This document shows, in pieces, positions 7,432 to 16,068 of a DNA stretch of 64,000 nucleotides. The stretch lies in NCBI GenBank assembly GCA_021768245.1, contig JAETNO010000017.1:4623-68622 (forward strand). The letters run 5' to 3'. Position numbers and translations under genes: made by a program. The notes beneath the pieces are model-generated. The model ran no database searches. It was not told the origin of the DNA and saw only the letters and a list, made by a program, of their open reading frames with translations. The stretch comes from Bacteroidaceae bacterium. Lineage in GTDB: Bacteria; Bacteroidota; Bacteroidia; Bacteroidales; Muribaculaceae. Every line of letters begins with the position of its first letter. The stretch's first letter is position 1.

Positions 7432-8883
7432 TTACTGCTTGGTGAAGCTGATGGTATAGGGGAGAGATGCGAGGTTGAGTGTCACGAGATATTTGCCTTC
7501 ACCGGGTGAGGGGATGTTGCCACCCTTGAAGATGAGGTCGTCGTTAGAACCGCCGAAGTCGATATCCCATGCGTCGTTGGCGCGAATCTTGTATTCACCG
7601 CCCTTCATGTCGACAGTGGCAGTCCATGTCAGGTTGTCGGCTGAAGGAGTGAGGGCCGTGCTTGCGTCCCATCCACCGGGGGTTGCATCACCGATAAGGC
7701 CGAGCGTGGTGACGTTGGTCAGCGAGTAGGTGAGGGCAGCGATGTTTGCGTTAGCCCAGTAGAGGCCGTTGACAGTCACCGGGATATTGCCAGCACTGCC
7801 GTCGGTGGTTAGTTTGCCGTCTTCTGCATATCCATAGTTGGTATGATTCCAATCAGGAGCGGAAGTGAACTTGAACTCATTCTCGATATTCACGAACCCT
7901 TGGTAGGTGGTATAGTTGTCGGTATACAGCATCTGTGAGGTAGCCGGAGACCAATTATTGGACGGACCGGGAGTGTAAAGATTCTTGATGGCAAGCTTGC
8001 AGGAATACTCGTAGAGTCCGAGGTCGTCGGCTTTCACATTGACAGTGAATAGGTGAGTATTGTCCTCGCGAACGATAGCGAAGGAGCCGAGAGTGGAATC
8101 TTTGAAGAATCCTTCGGCGTCTTCGGCATGCTCGCTATCGGCTGGAGCAAGTACCAAGCCGGTGCCGGCTACGAGGGTCGACTGCGGAACAACTGCCCAT
8201 TCAAAGCCGGCAGCGGCTTCTGCAGCGGAGATGTCGTAGGTGCATGTGAAGACGGGGTCGTCGTAGGGGCTGATGCCACTGTTGTGCATCTCGATGGCTT
8301 TGGCAGCATCAATAGCGCCATCTGTCGGAGTGCCGATGAGATAATACTTCTCCTCGACAGTGAAATCGGGAGCGAAAGGCTTCATAGAGGCCGTCATCTG
8401 GCCGTAGTAGGTGTCGGTGCCACCTATGCGGAAATGGGATGTTGCATTTTTTGCGTAAGCCTTGAAGCGGATATAGGTCGTGCGAGCTGCAGGGTCAATG
8501 GTGTTAAGGGCTTCATGATAGATAGCCTCAAGCACATCGGGATTGGCAGTAATGGTGTTGCCGTCCATGACTGTCTCGAAATCCTTGGCATTGTTGAAGG
8601 CTTCGGATGCAGCCATCTGACCGATGAAATAGAAGTCATAATCTTCTTCAAGTCCATCGAAAGAGAGTACTTCCGCAAGTCTTACCATGCCGTCGGTTGC
8701 AATGACAGCCGGGAGGTCTATGGTAGCTGTGCCGGCTACATTTGAAAGCTGAAGTTCTGGAGCTTCGAGCACGGGTTCCTGGGGATTTGACTGGCCCGGA
8801 GGATTGGGAAAGTCGAAATCGTTGTCGCAGGATGCAAGGCCAAGCCCGAAAGCGAGTATGCTGAATAATGCGAATTTTTTCAT
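7432..8883 (-). CDS. SusF/SusE-like outer membrane glycan-binding lipoprotein
   Basis: 483 residues. A lipoprotein signal peptide ends at Cys19 (lipobox LASC) and is followed by DNDFDF, an acidic stretch that fits the Bacteroidota lipoprotein surface-export signal. The C-terminal part holds carbohydrate-binding modules of the SusE/SusF type: one near residues 303-390 (LYTPGPSNNW) and one near 395-480 (GLIGDATPGGWD ... GEYKIRANDAWDIDFGG), close in pattern to starch-binding modules of SusE/SusF. It probably sits on the cell surface next to SusC/SusD and helps hold polysaccharide. It is the last gene of the susCDEF-like operon, 21 bp after the previous gene. The ligand (starch-like or pectin-like) is inferred only from module pattern. 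Confidence 0.82.
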   Translation of the reverse strand: MKKFALFSILAFGLGLASCDNDFDFPNPPGQSNPQEPVLEAPELQLSNVAGTATIDLPAVIATDGMVRLAEVLSFDGLEEDYDFYFIGQMAASEAFNNAKDFETVMDGNTITANPDVLEAIYHEALNTIDPAARTTYIRFKAYAKNATSHFRIGGTDTYYGQMTASMKPFAPDFTVEEKYYLIGTPTDGAIDAAKAIEMHNSGISPYDDPVFTCTYDISAAEAAAGFEWAVVPQSTLVAGTGLVLAPADSEHAEDAEGFFKDSTLGSFAIVREDNTHLFTVNVKADDLGLYEYSCKLAIKNLYTPGPSNNWSPATSQMLYTDNYTTYQGFVNIENEFKFTSAPDWNHTNYGYAEDGKLTTDGSAGNIPVTVNGLYWANANIAALTYSLTNVTTLGLIGDATPGGWDASTALTPSADNLTWTATVDMKGGEYKIRANDAWDIDFGGSNDDLIFKGGNIPSPGEGKYLVTLNLASLPYTISFTKQ

Positions 8884-8904
8884 TTTCGTGATTGTTGTTT
8901 AAAA

Positions 8905-10185
8905 TTATTCTGCAGCTGTAATAGTTAAGGTTGCCGGTTCGGCCTTAGTGTCAAGAGTGAAGGTGAGTTTGCCTCCCGTCCAGTTTATGTTCCAGCAGCC
9001 TTCGCCAGTAGCGCATTTCATCGGGCTGCCAAGTGTAACGGTTTCGTTCTGACCTCCATTGTCAGATGCATAAGGCGTATTTCCCCATCCGGTCAGTTTC
9101 GGGTAAATGCGGAAATAGCAGTCTGCAGCAGCGATATCAAGGGTGTTGGTATAAATGCCGCTGTCGTCCTTACATACAAGACGCCAGTCCTCGAAATGTG
9201 AAGCATTGGCTTCGCTCGGTTCAGTCCAGCCTTTTCCGAAATCGCCTACGAGGTAAACGTAGCTTTCCTTGGCGAATTTGCCAAGTTTGGCGGTGACAAC
9301 GGGATTCTTGGGGTCTGTGAGGTCAATCTTGAAGGTCACGTCGCCACCTCCCCATGTTTCACCATCAGTTACCCAGCTACCCTTACCGAGAACTGCATTG
9401 AGATTGGTTTCGGTAGCTGTGAAGTTGATGGGCTGATTGTGGTCGGGATTTGTAGAAGAACCGATTGAGGATTTGTCCCATCCGTCGAGCTTGCTGTAGA
9501 ATCGGAAATATTGTTCGCCTTCGGGTATGTCAAGGGAGCCTTCGTAGATTTTGGTGCCTACGCCGGTTTCGATAATGCTCCATTTCGCATATGTATCGGC
9601 AGCATCGGCATTTGGCTCTGCCCAGTCTGTGCATGAGCCTACAAGATAAACGTAACCGGGCACTTGCGGGAAGGGATTATAAAGCTGCACTTCATTGAGG
9701 ACGATATTGTTTGACACACATTCGCTTGAAGCGACTCCTGAAATCCAGGCATGCGCACGCATGGTGACCTTGACAGGGGCTAAACCGGCTTCGGGATAGT
9801 CTGCGAATCCGTTTAAGCCTTTAAGCTTACAGATAGCTTCATCGAGAGCATTGGCGTCGAGATTAATCTTGGCCTGGGTAGGTTCGTTGGGAGTAAGGGT
9901 GAGATAGTTGGCTGCCTCCTCTTCGGTAGCTTCCTTGAACTCCTCGTCGAGAGTCACATCGACAGAATAGTTTGTGATAACGGCCACTCCATAGTCAGGC
10001 TGGGAGGTGGTGAGGTTGACTGTCCCGCCGTTTTCGAGCACATAGAGCTGATTGGCCATCGGGGGAGTGTTGAGCACGAAGGTTGCGGGATCGGGAGCGT
10101 AGTATACAGGCTCCTTGTCCGCCTCACACGATGTGAAAGCAAAGGCGGCTACCGCAAGAGATGCTAAAATATATAACTTTTTCAT
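8905..10185 (-). CDS. SusE-like outer membrane glycan-binding lipoprotein
   Basis: 426 residues with a lipoprotein signal peptide (FTSC, Cys20) followed by EADKEP. The N-terminal third (about 25-165) is the Ig-like SusE domain (LNTPPMANQLYVLENGGTVNL). Two tandem modules follow, starting near residue 177 (YVYLVGSCTDW) and residue 308 (YVYLVGDFGKGW), each with an FRIYPKL/FRFYSKL-type strand and aromatic residues. The two modules are clear internal repeats, as in SusE/SusF carbohydrate-binding modules. It is the third gene of the operon, 18 bp after susD. It likely binds the transported glycan at the cell surface and has no catalytic domain. Confidence 0.85.
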   Translation of the reverse strand: MKKLYILASLAVAAFAFTSCEADKEPVYYAPDPATFVLNTPPMANQLYVLENGGTVNLTTSQPDYGVAVITNYSVDVTLDEEFKEATEEEAANYLTLTPNEPTQAKINLDANALDEAICKLKGLNGFADYPEAGLAPVKVTMRAHAWISGVASSECVSNNIVLNEVQLYNPFPQVPGYVYLVGSCTDWAEPNADAADTYAKWSIIETGVGTKIYEGSLDIPEGEQYFRFYSKLDGWDKSSIGSSTNPDHNQPINFTATETNLNAVLGKGSWVTDGETWGGGDVTFKIDLTDPKNPVVTAKLGKFAKESYVYLVGDFGKGWTEPSEANASHFEDWRLVCKDDSGIYTNTLDIAAADCYFRIYPKLTGWGNTPYASDNGGQNETVTLGSPMKCATGEGCWNINWTGGKLTFTLDTKAEPATLTITAAE

Positions 10186-10203
10186 TGGTTTTAAATTTTA
10201 AAC

Positions 10204-11775
10204 TTAATTTGAGTAGCCTGGGTTCTGACCGAGAGTTGACACAAACTGCTTAGGAATACAGTATAGGTTACGATGAGCGGATACATTCGCACCTGCAGCA
10301 TTGCCGCCTTTCCATGACCAGTTGTAGTCAGAGCCTGCGAACTTGCCGAAGCGGATGAGGTCGCTGCGACGGTGACCTTCCCAATAGAGTTCACACATGC
10401 GTTCCTTAAGAATGTTTTCCTTTGTAAGGGATCCTATATTTGTAAGGCCTGCACGCTTGCGCACGCGGTTCATCATTTCAAGTCCGTTGCAGTTCTGCGC
10501 GCCGTTCAGCTCACATTCGGCGAGCATCAAATAGGTGTCAGCGAGACGGAAGAGGGGATAGTCAGTAGGATTGAAAACCGTGTTACAATATGGAATTTTA
10601 TTTCCATCTTTGTCATAGCCGTTGTTTTCGTTCAGATAGTCGTTCTCGGGAGTATAGACAAACTTGATGCACATATAGCCTTGCTTCTGGTTGGCGAGGT
10701 TCTGAATATCTTCAGTGTATTCACCTTCATATATAAGACGACGTTTATCGTTTGAGGCAAGAGCTTGTGAGAGTTCCTGACGGACACGCGGACCGGCCCA
10801 CCCCGAAACAGCTACACCAAGGTCGGCGAGCAGTTTGGAATCACCACGGTAGCTACCTCCGGAGATATATGTCGTGCCGCCGTAGGTGGTGAGAGTGGTG
10901 CCATCCTGGGGAATCGCCCAAAGGATTTCTCCGTTGCCGACATATTTGTCGTTGGTAGCACAGAAGAGATATTTGTAGGTTTCTGCGAGGTCGTCGATGG
11001 TCTCACGGATTTTATTGCAGGCATCAGCACATTCCTGCCAGCGGGCTTTGCCGGTGTAGACCTCGGAGTTGAGGTAGAGCTTGGCAAGGAGCATATAGCC
11101 TGCCTCGCGTGAAACTCGACCGTATACCTGACGGGCTGCGGGTACAAGCGAGGGGATTGCATCGGCAAGGTCAGCTACAACGGCGTCGAAAAGTTCTTCG
11201 CGGCTATAGGTTGGAGGCGTATTGCCTACGACGTCGTTTTCGGTCGACCATGGGCCTTTGCCGAAGATGTCAATCATGTGGTAGTAGGAGAGGGCTCGGA
11301 TTGTGCGGGCTTCTGCTGCGAGAGTCTTGGCGCTGAGGTCGCCTTCGGCTGGAAGAAGGTTGCCGTGAGCATTGAGGTCGCGCAGGAACTGGTTGGAGAT
11401 GGCAATCTGATAGTTGAAGCGCGAGAAACATTCAAAAAGCCAGTGGTTGTCGGCTGACCAAGTGGAGAACACTAGTTCGCTGATGCCTCCATCGTCCCAA
11501 TTGGAGCCGATAAGAGTTTCGTCAGTAGCGAGTTCCTGAAGGTTCCAGTACTGGCGGGAGTAGACACCGGCACCGCCATCCTCAACATCTATGCCTCCCT
11601 CGAACACAAGACCGCCGTAGACACCTGCGAGTTCGCTGTAGAGTTCCTCGGGTGTCGTGATTTCTGTTTTGGTCGTCGGATTCTCGGGGTCGACGTTCAA
11701 GTCGTCGACGCACGCCACAAAAGCCGGAGAAGCAAGCGCGATAGCTCCGAGAACTATATAATTTGATAGTTTCAT
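10204..11775 (-). CDS. SusD/RagB family nutrient-binding outer membrane lipoprotein
   Basis: 523 residues. The signal peptide ends at Cys22 (FVAC), followed by VDDLN. The fold is the TPR-based SusD family: N-terminal WNLQELATDE segment, LRALSYYHMIDIFG-like helix (here TIRALSYYHMIDIFGKGPW) and C-terminal ELYWEGHRRSDLIRFGKF, a hallmark of SusD C-termini. It acts as the surface lid of the SusC transporter and binds glycan chains. It lies 35 bp downstream of susC and 18 bp upstream of the susE-like gene, so all four form one operon. Substrate specificity of SusD proteins cannot be read directly. Confidence 0.93.
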   Translation of the reverse strand: MKLSNYIVLGAIALASPAFVACVDDLNVDPENPTTKTEITTPEELYSELAGVYGGLVFEGGIDVEDGGAGVYSRQYWNLQELATDETLIGSNWDDGGISELVFSTWSADNHWLFECFSRFNYQIAISNQFLRDLNAHGNLLPAEGDLSAKTLAAEARTIRALSYYHMIDIFGKGPWSTENDVVGNTPPTYSREELFDAVVADLADAIPSLVPAARQVYGRVSREAGYMLLAKLYLNSEVYTGKARWQECADACNKIRETIDDLAETYKYLFCATNDKYVGNGEILWAIPQDGTTLTTYGGTTYISGGSYRGDSKLLADLGVAVSGWAGPRVRQELSQALASNDKRRLIYEGEYTEDIQNLANQKQGYMCIKFVYTPENDYLNENNGYDKDGNKIPYCNTVFNPTDYPLFRLADTYLMLAECELNGAQNCNGLEMMNRVRKRAGLTNIGSLTKENILKERMCELYWEGHRRSDLIRFGKFAGSDYNWSWKGGNAAGANVSAHRNLYCIPKQFVSTLGQNPGYSN

Positions 11776-11810
11776 ATTAATTCTGCTTTATTATTAAAGT
11801 GATGAATCGT

Positions 11811-14800
11811 TTAGAATGAAGCCACGAGGCCGAAGGAGAATGTCAACGGATGGGGGTATACACCTTTGTCCACGCCTGAGAAGATTTCGGGGTCGAGACC
11901 CTTGTACTTGGTGATTACGAAAGGATTCTGGCATGCACCGTAGAGGCGGAGGCGTAGATTGTTGTTGAGAAGATTGTCCCAGGTATATCCCACAGTGATG
12001 TTGTCGCAACGCAGGAAGGAAGCGTTTTGGACAAAGTGGGAACTCATCATGGTCTGAGTCGAGGACTCGTTGAAGAGGAAAGTGTCGGACAGAAGATTTG
12101 AAAGGGGAAGTTTATTGTTAACACCTTTCACTGATTTCTGAGCCTGAGTGTCGTTGTAGACCCAGTTGCCTACATTGGCGCGGAGTGTTATACCGAAATC
12201 CCAGTTCTTGTAGTTGACTGTGTTGCTCCAGTTCATGGTCACTTTCGGGTCACGGCTATGATAGAGGATTCTATCGGCATCCGAGATTTCACCGTCGCCG
12301 TTCTGGTCGACGAATACTCCGTCAAGAGGATTGCCGTTTGCGTCATAGACCTGTTCATAGACATAGAAACTGAAAGCGGGTTTCCCTACCTGGTGAATCT
12401 GGATTTTGTTTCCGGTTCCTGCTGAGATTGATTCTCCAGCCATTGTATCGGCTCCGTCAGCAAGACGGGTTATCTTGTTCTTGTTCCAGGCGATGTTGAA
12501 TGAAGAGGTCCAGCGAACAGTCTTGTTGACAATCGGGCGCGCGGTGATATTGAATTCGAGACCGGTATTCTCAAGGTCGCCGAGGTTGACGTTGCCTGCA
12601 TTGGAGAGGTTGGAGCCTGCAGGATAGGGAGAGCGAGTGAGAAGGTCCTTGGTCTTACGCTTATAGAAGTCGATGCTGCCGAGGATGCGGTTGTTGAGGA
12701 AACCGAAGTCAATACCGGCGTTCCATGTATGGGTTTCCTCCCATTTAATGTTGGTGTTGTAAGCACCCGGATAGAGTGGATATGTACCGTTGCCGTTACC
12801 GGTGATTGAAGGATAGACTGCGCCACCGCCTGTCCACTGGTTGTAGACGGGGAGATAGGGGAAGTAGTCGTCGCCAAGGTCCTGCTGACCGGTGACACCG
12901 TAGCCTGCACGGAGCTTCAGTTCGTTCATATAGCCGCGTGCGCTTTCCATGAAACTTTCCTCAAGAAGTTTCCAGCCAAGGGCTACAGATGGGAAGGTAC
13001 CCCAACGGTGGTCTTTTGAGAAGCGCGATGTACCGTCACGACGAACAGTAGCTGTGAATAGATACTTGTCGAGGAAAGTGAAGTTTGCACGACCGAAGAA
13101 CGACACGAGCTGATGGGGGTGAATAGTGATTCCGGTAGGATTGGCCTGAGTGCCGAGATATTTTTCATTAGCGGGGTCCACCACTTGATAAACGCGGTTG
13201 TATTCACGCTTTTTGTTGTGGAACTTCTGCCATGAATAACCGGCTGTCACATCGAGGGTCGATTTGATGTCCTCGAAATAGCGATTGTAGTTTAGATAGA
13301 AGTCAAGAAGAAGGTTGACGCGGGTTTGGAATTCATATTTACGGTCAACGCCGCCATCTTTGATGGTCTTCAAGGTACCGTTGTCCAGCACCTGATAGCC
13401 TCCGTTCCAGGCGGCAGGAGTGTTGACGAAAGGATTGGAATAGTTTTCGCCGTGCTGGTAGTCATAGCCGAGGTTGAGATTGGCTCGGAGGTCGGTGAGG
13501 AAGGGCATCTTAAGGTCGAGCTGAAGATTGCCGACAGACTGATAAGCTTTGCCTTTCGAAATTTTTGCTTCATTGTCGGCTACAGGGTTGAGGGGGGCGT
13601 CGGTTGAGTTGATTGTCGAGCCTGCGGCATCAGGGCCAGCAAGGAGACCATCGTTGACATATGAGGTATAGTAACCGAAGAGTGGTGAACCGTTCGGATC
13701 CTTAATCGGGAGGGTGGGGTTCATTGCAGATGCGGCTGCGAGTGTGTTAGCACCGTAGCTATTGGTGACATATGCACCTTTAAGGTTGGCGTTTACGGAG
13801 AGAAGGTCATTGAAGAACTTCGGAGTGAGGTTGATGGATGCGGTGACGCGGTCCATGCTGGTATTCTTTATAATACCGTTGTTGTCGGTATAAGCGACAG
13901 CCACTCGGTAGGGGAGCCATTTGTAGGTGCCACCTACGCTAAGGCTATAGTCGGATGAGAAGGTTGTGCGGGTGAGTGCTTTCTGCCAGTCGGTATCATA
14001 GTTGCCGAGTTGAGTTGACTGGGCTGATCCTTCGCCGTATTCGTTGAGGATGAAATTGCGGAATTCGCCGGCACTCATCATGTCGAGATACTTGCGGGTG
14101 GTGTTGACATAGCCGTTCATGGTGAAAGTAACCTGAGGAGTGCCTTTCGCGCCGGCCTTAGTTGTGATGATGATTACACCGTTTGATGCACGGCTACCGT
14201 AGATAGCTGTTGCCGAGGCATCTTTGAGGATGGTCATAGACTCGACGTTTTCAGGAGATACAAGGGCGAGGGGGTTGGATGAACCGACGATACCCTTGGT
14301 GTCCATAGGCACACCGTCAATCACGATAAGGGGGGCGTTGGATGCCGCGAGCGATGCACCACCACGAATCTGGATATCACCGCCTTGTGAGGGGTCACCA
14401 GAAGTGGTGACGACAACACCCGGTGACGCTCCGACGAGGAGGTCCTGAGCGGAAGTAGCGAGTCCGGCTTCGATTTCGGATGGCTTGATGGTTGCTACGG
14501 ACCCGGTGGCGTCGGATTTTTTTACCGTACCGTAGCCGATAGCCACGACTTCACCGAGGAGCACTGAGTTTTCGGCCATGGTGACGTTGATTTCGGTGCG
14601 GTTGTTGATTGCTATTTCCTGAGTGTCATAGCCGACATAGGAAAAGACGAGGGTACCGTCAGCGGGAGCTGAGATGGTATACTGACCGTCGAAGTCTGTT
14701 GCGGTTCCGAGCGTTTGGCCCTTGACCAGTACACTTGCGCCGATCAGAGGTTCGCCCTCTTTGTCAATCACTGTGCCTTTCACCGTGATTGTTTGCGCTA

Positions 14801-14879
14801 AAGCGGGAAAAGCGACACAGATGGCCATGAAAGCCAGGAGATACGCTTTCCGAGTCATTTGAAAACAAATGTTCTTCAT
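11811..14879 (-). CDS. SusC/RagA family TonB-dependent outer membrane transporter
   Basis: 1022 residues. It starts with a signal peptide (about 1-28), then a carboxypeptidase-regulatory-like beta domain (residues ~30-110, GTVIDKEGEPLIGASVLVKG), a plug domain (~115-235, with IQIRGGASL and SATAIYGSRASNGVIIITTK) and a 22-strand barrel to the C-terminal Phe. SusC proteins import oligosaccharides with TonB energy. There is no N-terminal anti-sigma-interacting STN domain, so control by an ECF sigma factor is not expected. It heads the operon, about 350 nt downstream of the only good promoter on this strand. No SusR-, HTCS- or ECF-type regulator is encoded next to it. Confidence 0.95.
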   Translation of the reverse strand: MKNICFQMTRKAYLLAFMAICVAFPALAQTITVKGTVIDKEGEPLIGASVLVKGQTLGTATDFDGQYTISAPADGTLVFSYVGYDTQEIAINNRTEINVTMAENSVLLGEVVAIGYGTVKKSDATGSVATIKPSEIEAGLATSAQDLLVGASPGVVVTTSGDPSQGGDIQIRGGASLAASNAPLIVIDGVPMDTKGIVGSSNPLALVSPENVESMTILKDASATAIYGSRASNGVIIITTKAGAKGTPQVTFTMNGYVNTTRKYLDMMSAGEFRNFILNEYGEGSAQSTQLGNYDTDWQKALTRTTFSSDYSLSVGGTYKWLPYRVAVAYTDNNGIIKNTSMDRVTASINLTPKFFNDLLSVNANLKGAYVTNSYGANTLAAASAMNPTLPIKDPNGSPLFGYYTSYVNDGLLAGPDAAGSTINSTDAPLNPVADNEAKISKGKAYQSVGNLQLDLKMPFLTDLRANLNLGYDYQHGENYSNPFVNTPAAWNGGYQVLDNGTLKTIKDGGVDRKYEFQTRVNLLLDFYLNYNRYFEDIKSTLDVTAGYSWQKFHNKKREYNRVYQVVDPANEKYLGTQANPTGITIHPHQLVSFFGRANFTFLDKYLFTATVRRDGTSRFSKDHRWGTFPSVALGWKLLEESFMESARGYMNELKLRAGYGVTGQQDLGDDYFPYLPVYNQWTGGGAVYPSITGNGNGTYPLYPGAYNTNIKWEETHTWNAGIDFGFLNNRILGSIDFYKRKTKDLLTRSPYPAGSNLSNAGNVNLGDLENTGLEFNITARPIVNKTVRWTSSFNIAWNKNKITRLADGADTMAGESISAGTGNKIQIHQVGKPAFSFYVYEQVYDANGNPLDGVFVDQNGDGEISDADRILYHSRDPKVTMNWSNTVNYKNWDFGITLRANVGNWVYNDTQAQKSVKGVNNKLPLSNLLSDTFLFNESSTQTMMSSHFVQNASFLRCDNITVGYTWDNLLNNNLRLRLYGACQNPFVITKYKGLDPEIFSGVDKGVYPHPLTFSFGLVASF

Positions 14880-15180
14880 GCACGAAAGTTTTTGAAAATT
14901 TAGTAAATATGATTAATCTCTAATTTGCTATATAATATAAGGTGGTCGGCCCTTGTCAGGCAGGAGGGCTTCGGGAGGGATGACTAAAATGTAGGCTGGG
15001 GAATGAAAGGAAGGGCGCAACTTAAGATTTCGTTGAAACGCTCGGGGAGGCGGATGGTGTCTCTAAGGTAAGAAGCAAATTTCCGGCATGCGGACAGACG
15101 CGTGAACACGTGGGCAGCCAAGGGCTAATCCCTACAATAAAATTTCAAGTATGATTCCTTTATTTCAATCTCTCTCTACA

Positions 15181-15231
15181 TTTTCGGGCGGCTTGGCAGC
15201 CGCCCGAAAACAGTGATATCACTGTTTTCGG
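15181..15231 (-). promoter_or_regulatory. Overlapping perfect palindrome and GC-rich hairpin at the sus transcription start
   Basis: 15204-15231 is a perfect 28-bp palindrome centred on GATATC. 15181-15210 is a perfect hairpin with 13-bp arms (core CGGGCGGCT) and a TGGC loop. They share the block 15204-15210, so in RNA only one can form fully. The expected start point (about 15229) falls inside the palindrome. It could be a dyad operator, a 5' mRNA stabiliser or an attenuator; the present data do not separate these. Confidence 0.6.
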
Positions 15232-15234
15232 CAA

Positions 15235-15266
15235 CAAATATAAAACTTTATTTTCGTTTATTCAAA
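15235..15266 (-). promoter_or_regulatory. Promoter of the susCDEF operon
   Basis: On the minus strand TTTG (15266-15263), a 20-base spacer and TATATTTG (15242-15235) match the Bacteroidota promoter consensus at both boxes. It reads towards susC. It lies between the stop codon of the YgjP-like gene and the palindrome. Confidence 0.7.
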
Positions 15267-15309
15267 CTTTTTTAGTGAAAATAACACATAATCTATTAAC
15301 GAAACACTT

Positions 15310-16068
15310 TTAGCGGTCAAGCGGCCACCGGTAGTTGCGCAGGAGAGTGCGCAGATGAGCTTCGCGTCCGCGGCAATAGATATTGCAGAGAGCATGAAAC
15401 TCCGGGGTATGGCCGGGTTCGGTCAGGTGGGCGAGTTCGTGGCAGATTATATAGTCGCGCAGCTCGTCGGTGAGAAAGACACACATGTAGGATAGCTTTA
15501 TGCGCCTCTCGGCGGGGAAGCAGAGCCCGAGCGTGGTCTTGCCGTGGCTTATCTCCCAGGTGTCGACCCTAAGTCCGAAGCGCTGTGAGATTTTGCGGGC
15601 GCGCGGGATGAGGATTTTAGGGGCGAGGTGGCGGGCTACGGCGCGGAGGCAGGAGTCGATATGTTTCTGCACTTCCGGCGACTCTACGGGATGGAAGGGC
15701 GGGGTCTCTATGATGAATGACAGGCCGGCCTCGGGCGATGCTGGGCGGAGCCTCACTATATTGTTGGCCGTTTTGACGGTGGAGGCTGAGGATTCATCGA
15801 CGGAGGCGTTGCCGACGGTGATGAAGACGCTGACTCCACCGTCGAAACGCAGGCGGGTGTTGGCGGTGAAGCGCGGGCGCGGGCGTATGTGTTCGAAGTC
15901 GGCGCGGTGTTTCTCGATAGTTTCAGCTATCTGGCTTCGGGAGAGCCCGGCAGGGATGTTGACGCGCAGCTCTCCGTTGACCCATCTTGCCGACAGTTTG
16001 GAGGAGTCGGGGCGTTCGACCACGCTAATATGGCCGAGGGTTGGGTGGGAGATGCTGTAGGTGCTCAT
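15310..16068 (-). CDS. YgjP-like zinc metallopeptidase-domain protein (DUF45)
   Basis: About 252 residues from ATG 16068, chosen because it overlaps the stop codon of nadK as ATGA; a longer start at 16092 is possible. The C-terminal third carries the gluzincin-like motif CHELAHL followed by HTPEFHAL, the metal-binding pattern of the YgjP/DUF45 (SprT-like) family. E. coli YgjP is a little-studied metal-dependent protein, and the physiological substrate is unknown. The protein has no signal peptide and should be cytoplasmic. It is the last gene of the ACT protein-nadK-ygjP run. Confidence 0.82.
   Translation of the reverse strand: MSTYSISHPTLGHISVVERPDSSKLSARWVNGELRVNIPAGLSRSQIAETIEKHRADFEHIRPRPRFTANTRLRFDGGVSVFITVGNASVDESSASTVKTANNIVRLRPASPEAGLSFIIETPPFHPVESPEVQKHIDSCLRAVARHLAPKILIPRARKISQRFGLRVDTWEISHGKTTLGLCFPAERRIKLSYMCVFLTDELRDYIICHELAHLTEPGHTPEFHALCNIYCRGREAHLRTLLRNYRWPLDR

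Larger units (their letters stand above)
14880..15309 (-). other. Long non-coding leader/intergenic region upstream of susC
   Basis: 430 bp without a credible gene. Reading on the minus strand it holds the sus promoter (15235-15266), overlapping hairpins (15181-15231) and then about 300 nt of untranslated leader. Within the leader a small AGGG/CCCT hairpin (about 15120-15134 on the plus strand) is the only other obvious pairing. No -7 box (CAAAnnTA on the plus strand) was found closer to susC. Confidence 0.55.

Noticed and set aside
7260..7445. Small plus-strand frame after the polygalacturonase gene
   Set aside because: It runs through the palindromic repeat and the terminator hairpin, so its openness follows from A/T-rich palindromic sequence.
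15081..15135. Possible relic of the hairpin repeat seen at 21795-21832
   Set aside because: Only the short string ACGCGT is shared, which is not enough to claim a common repeat.
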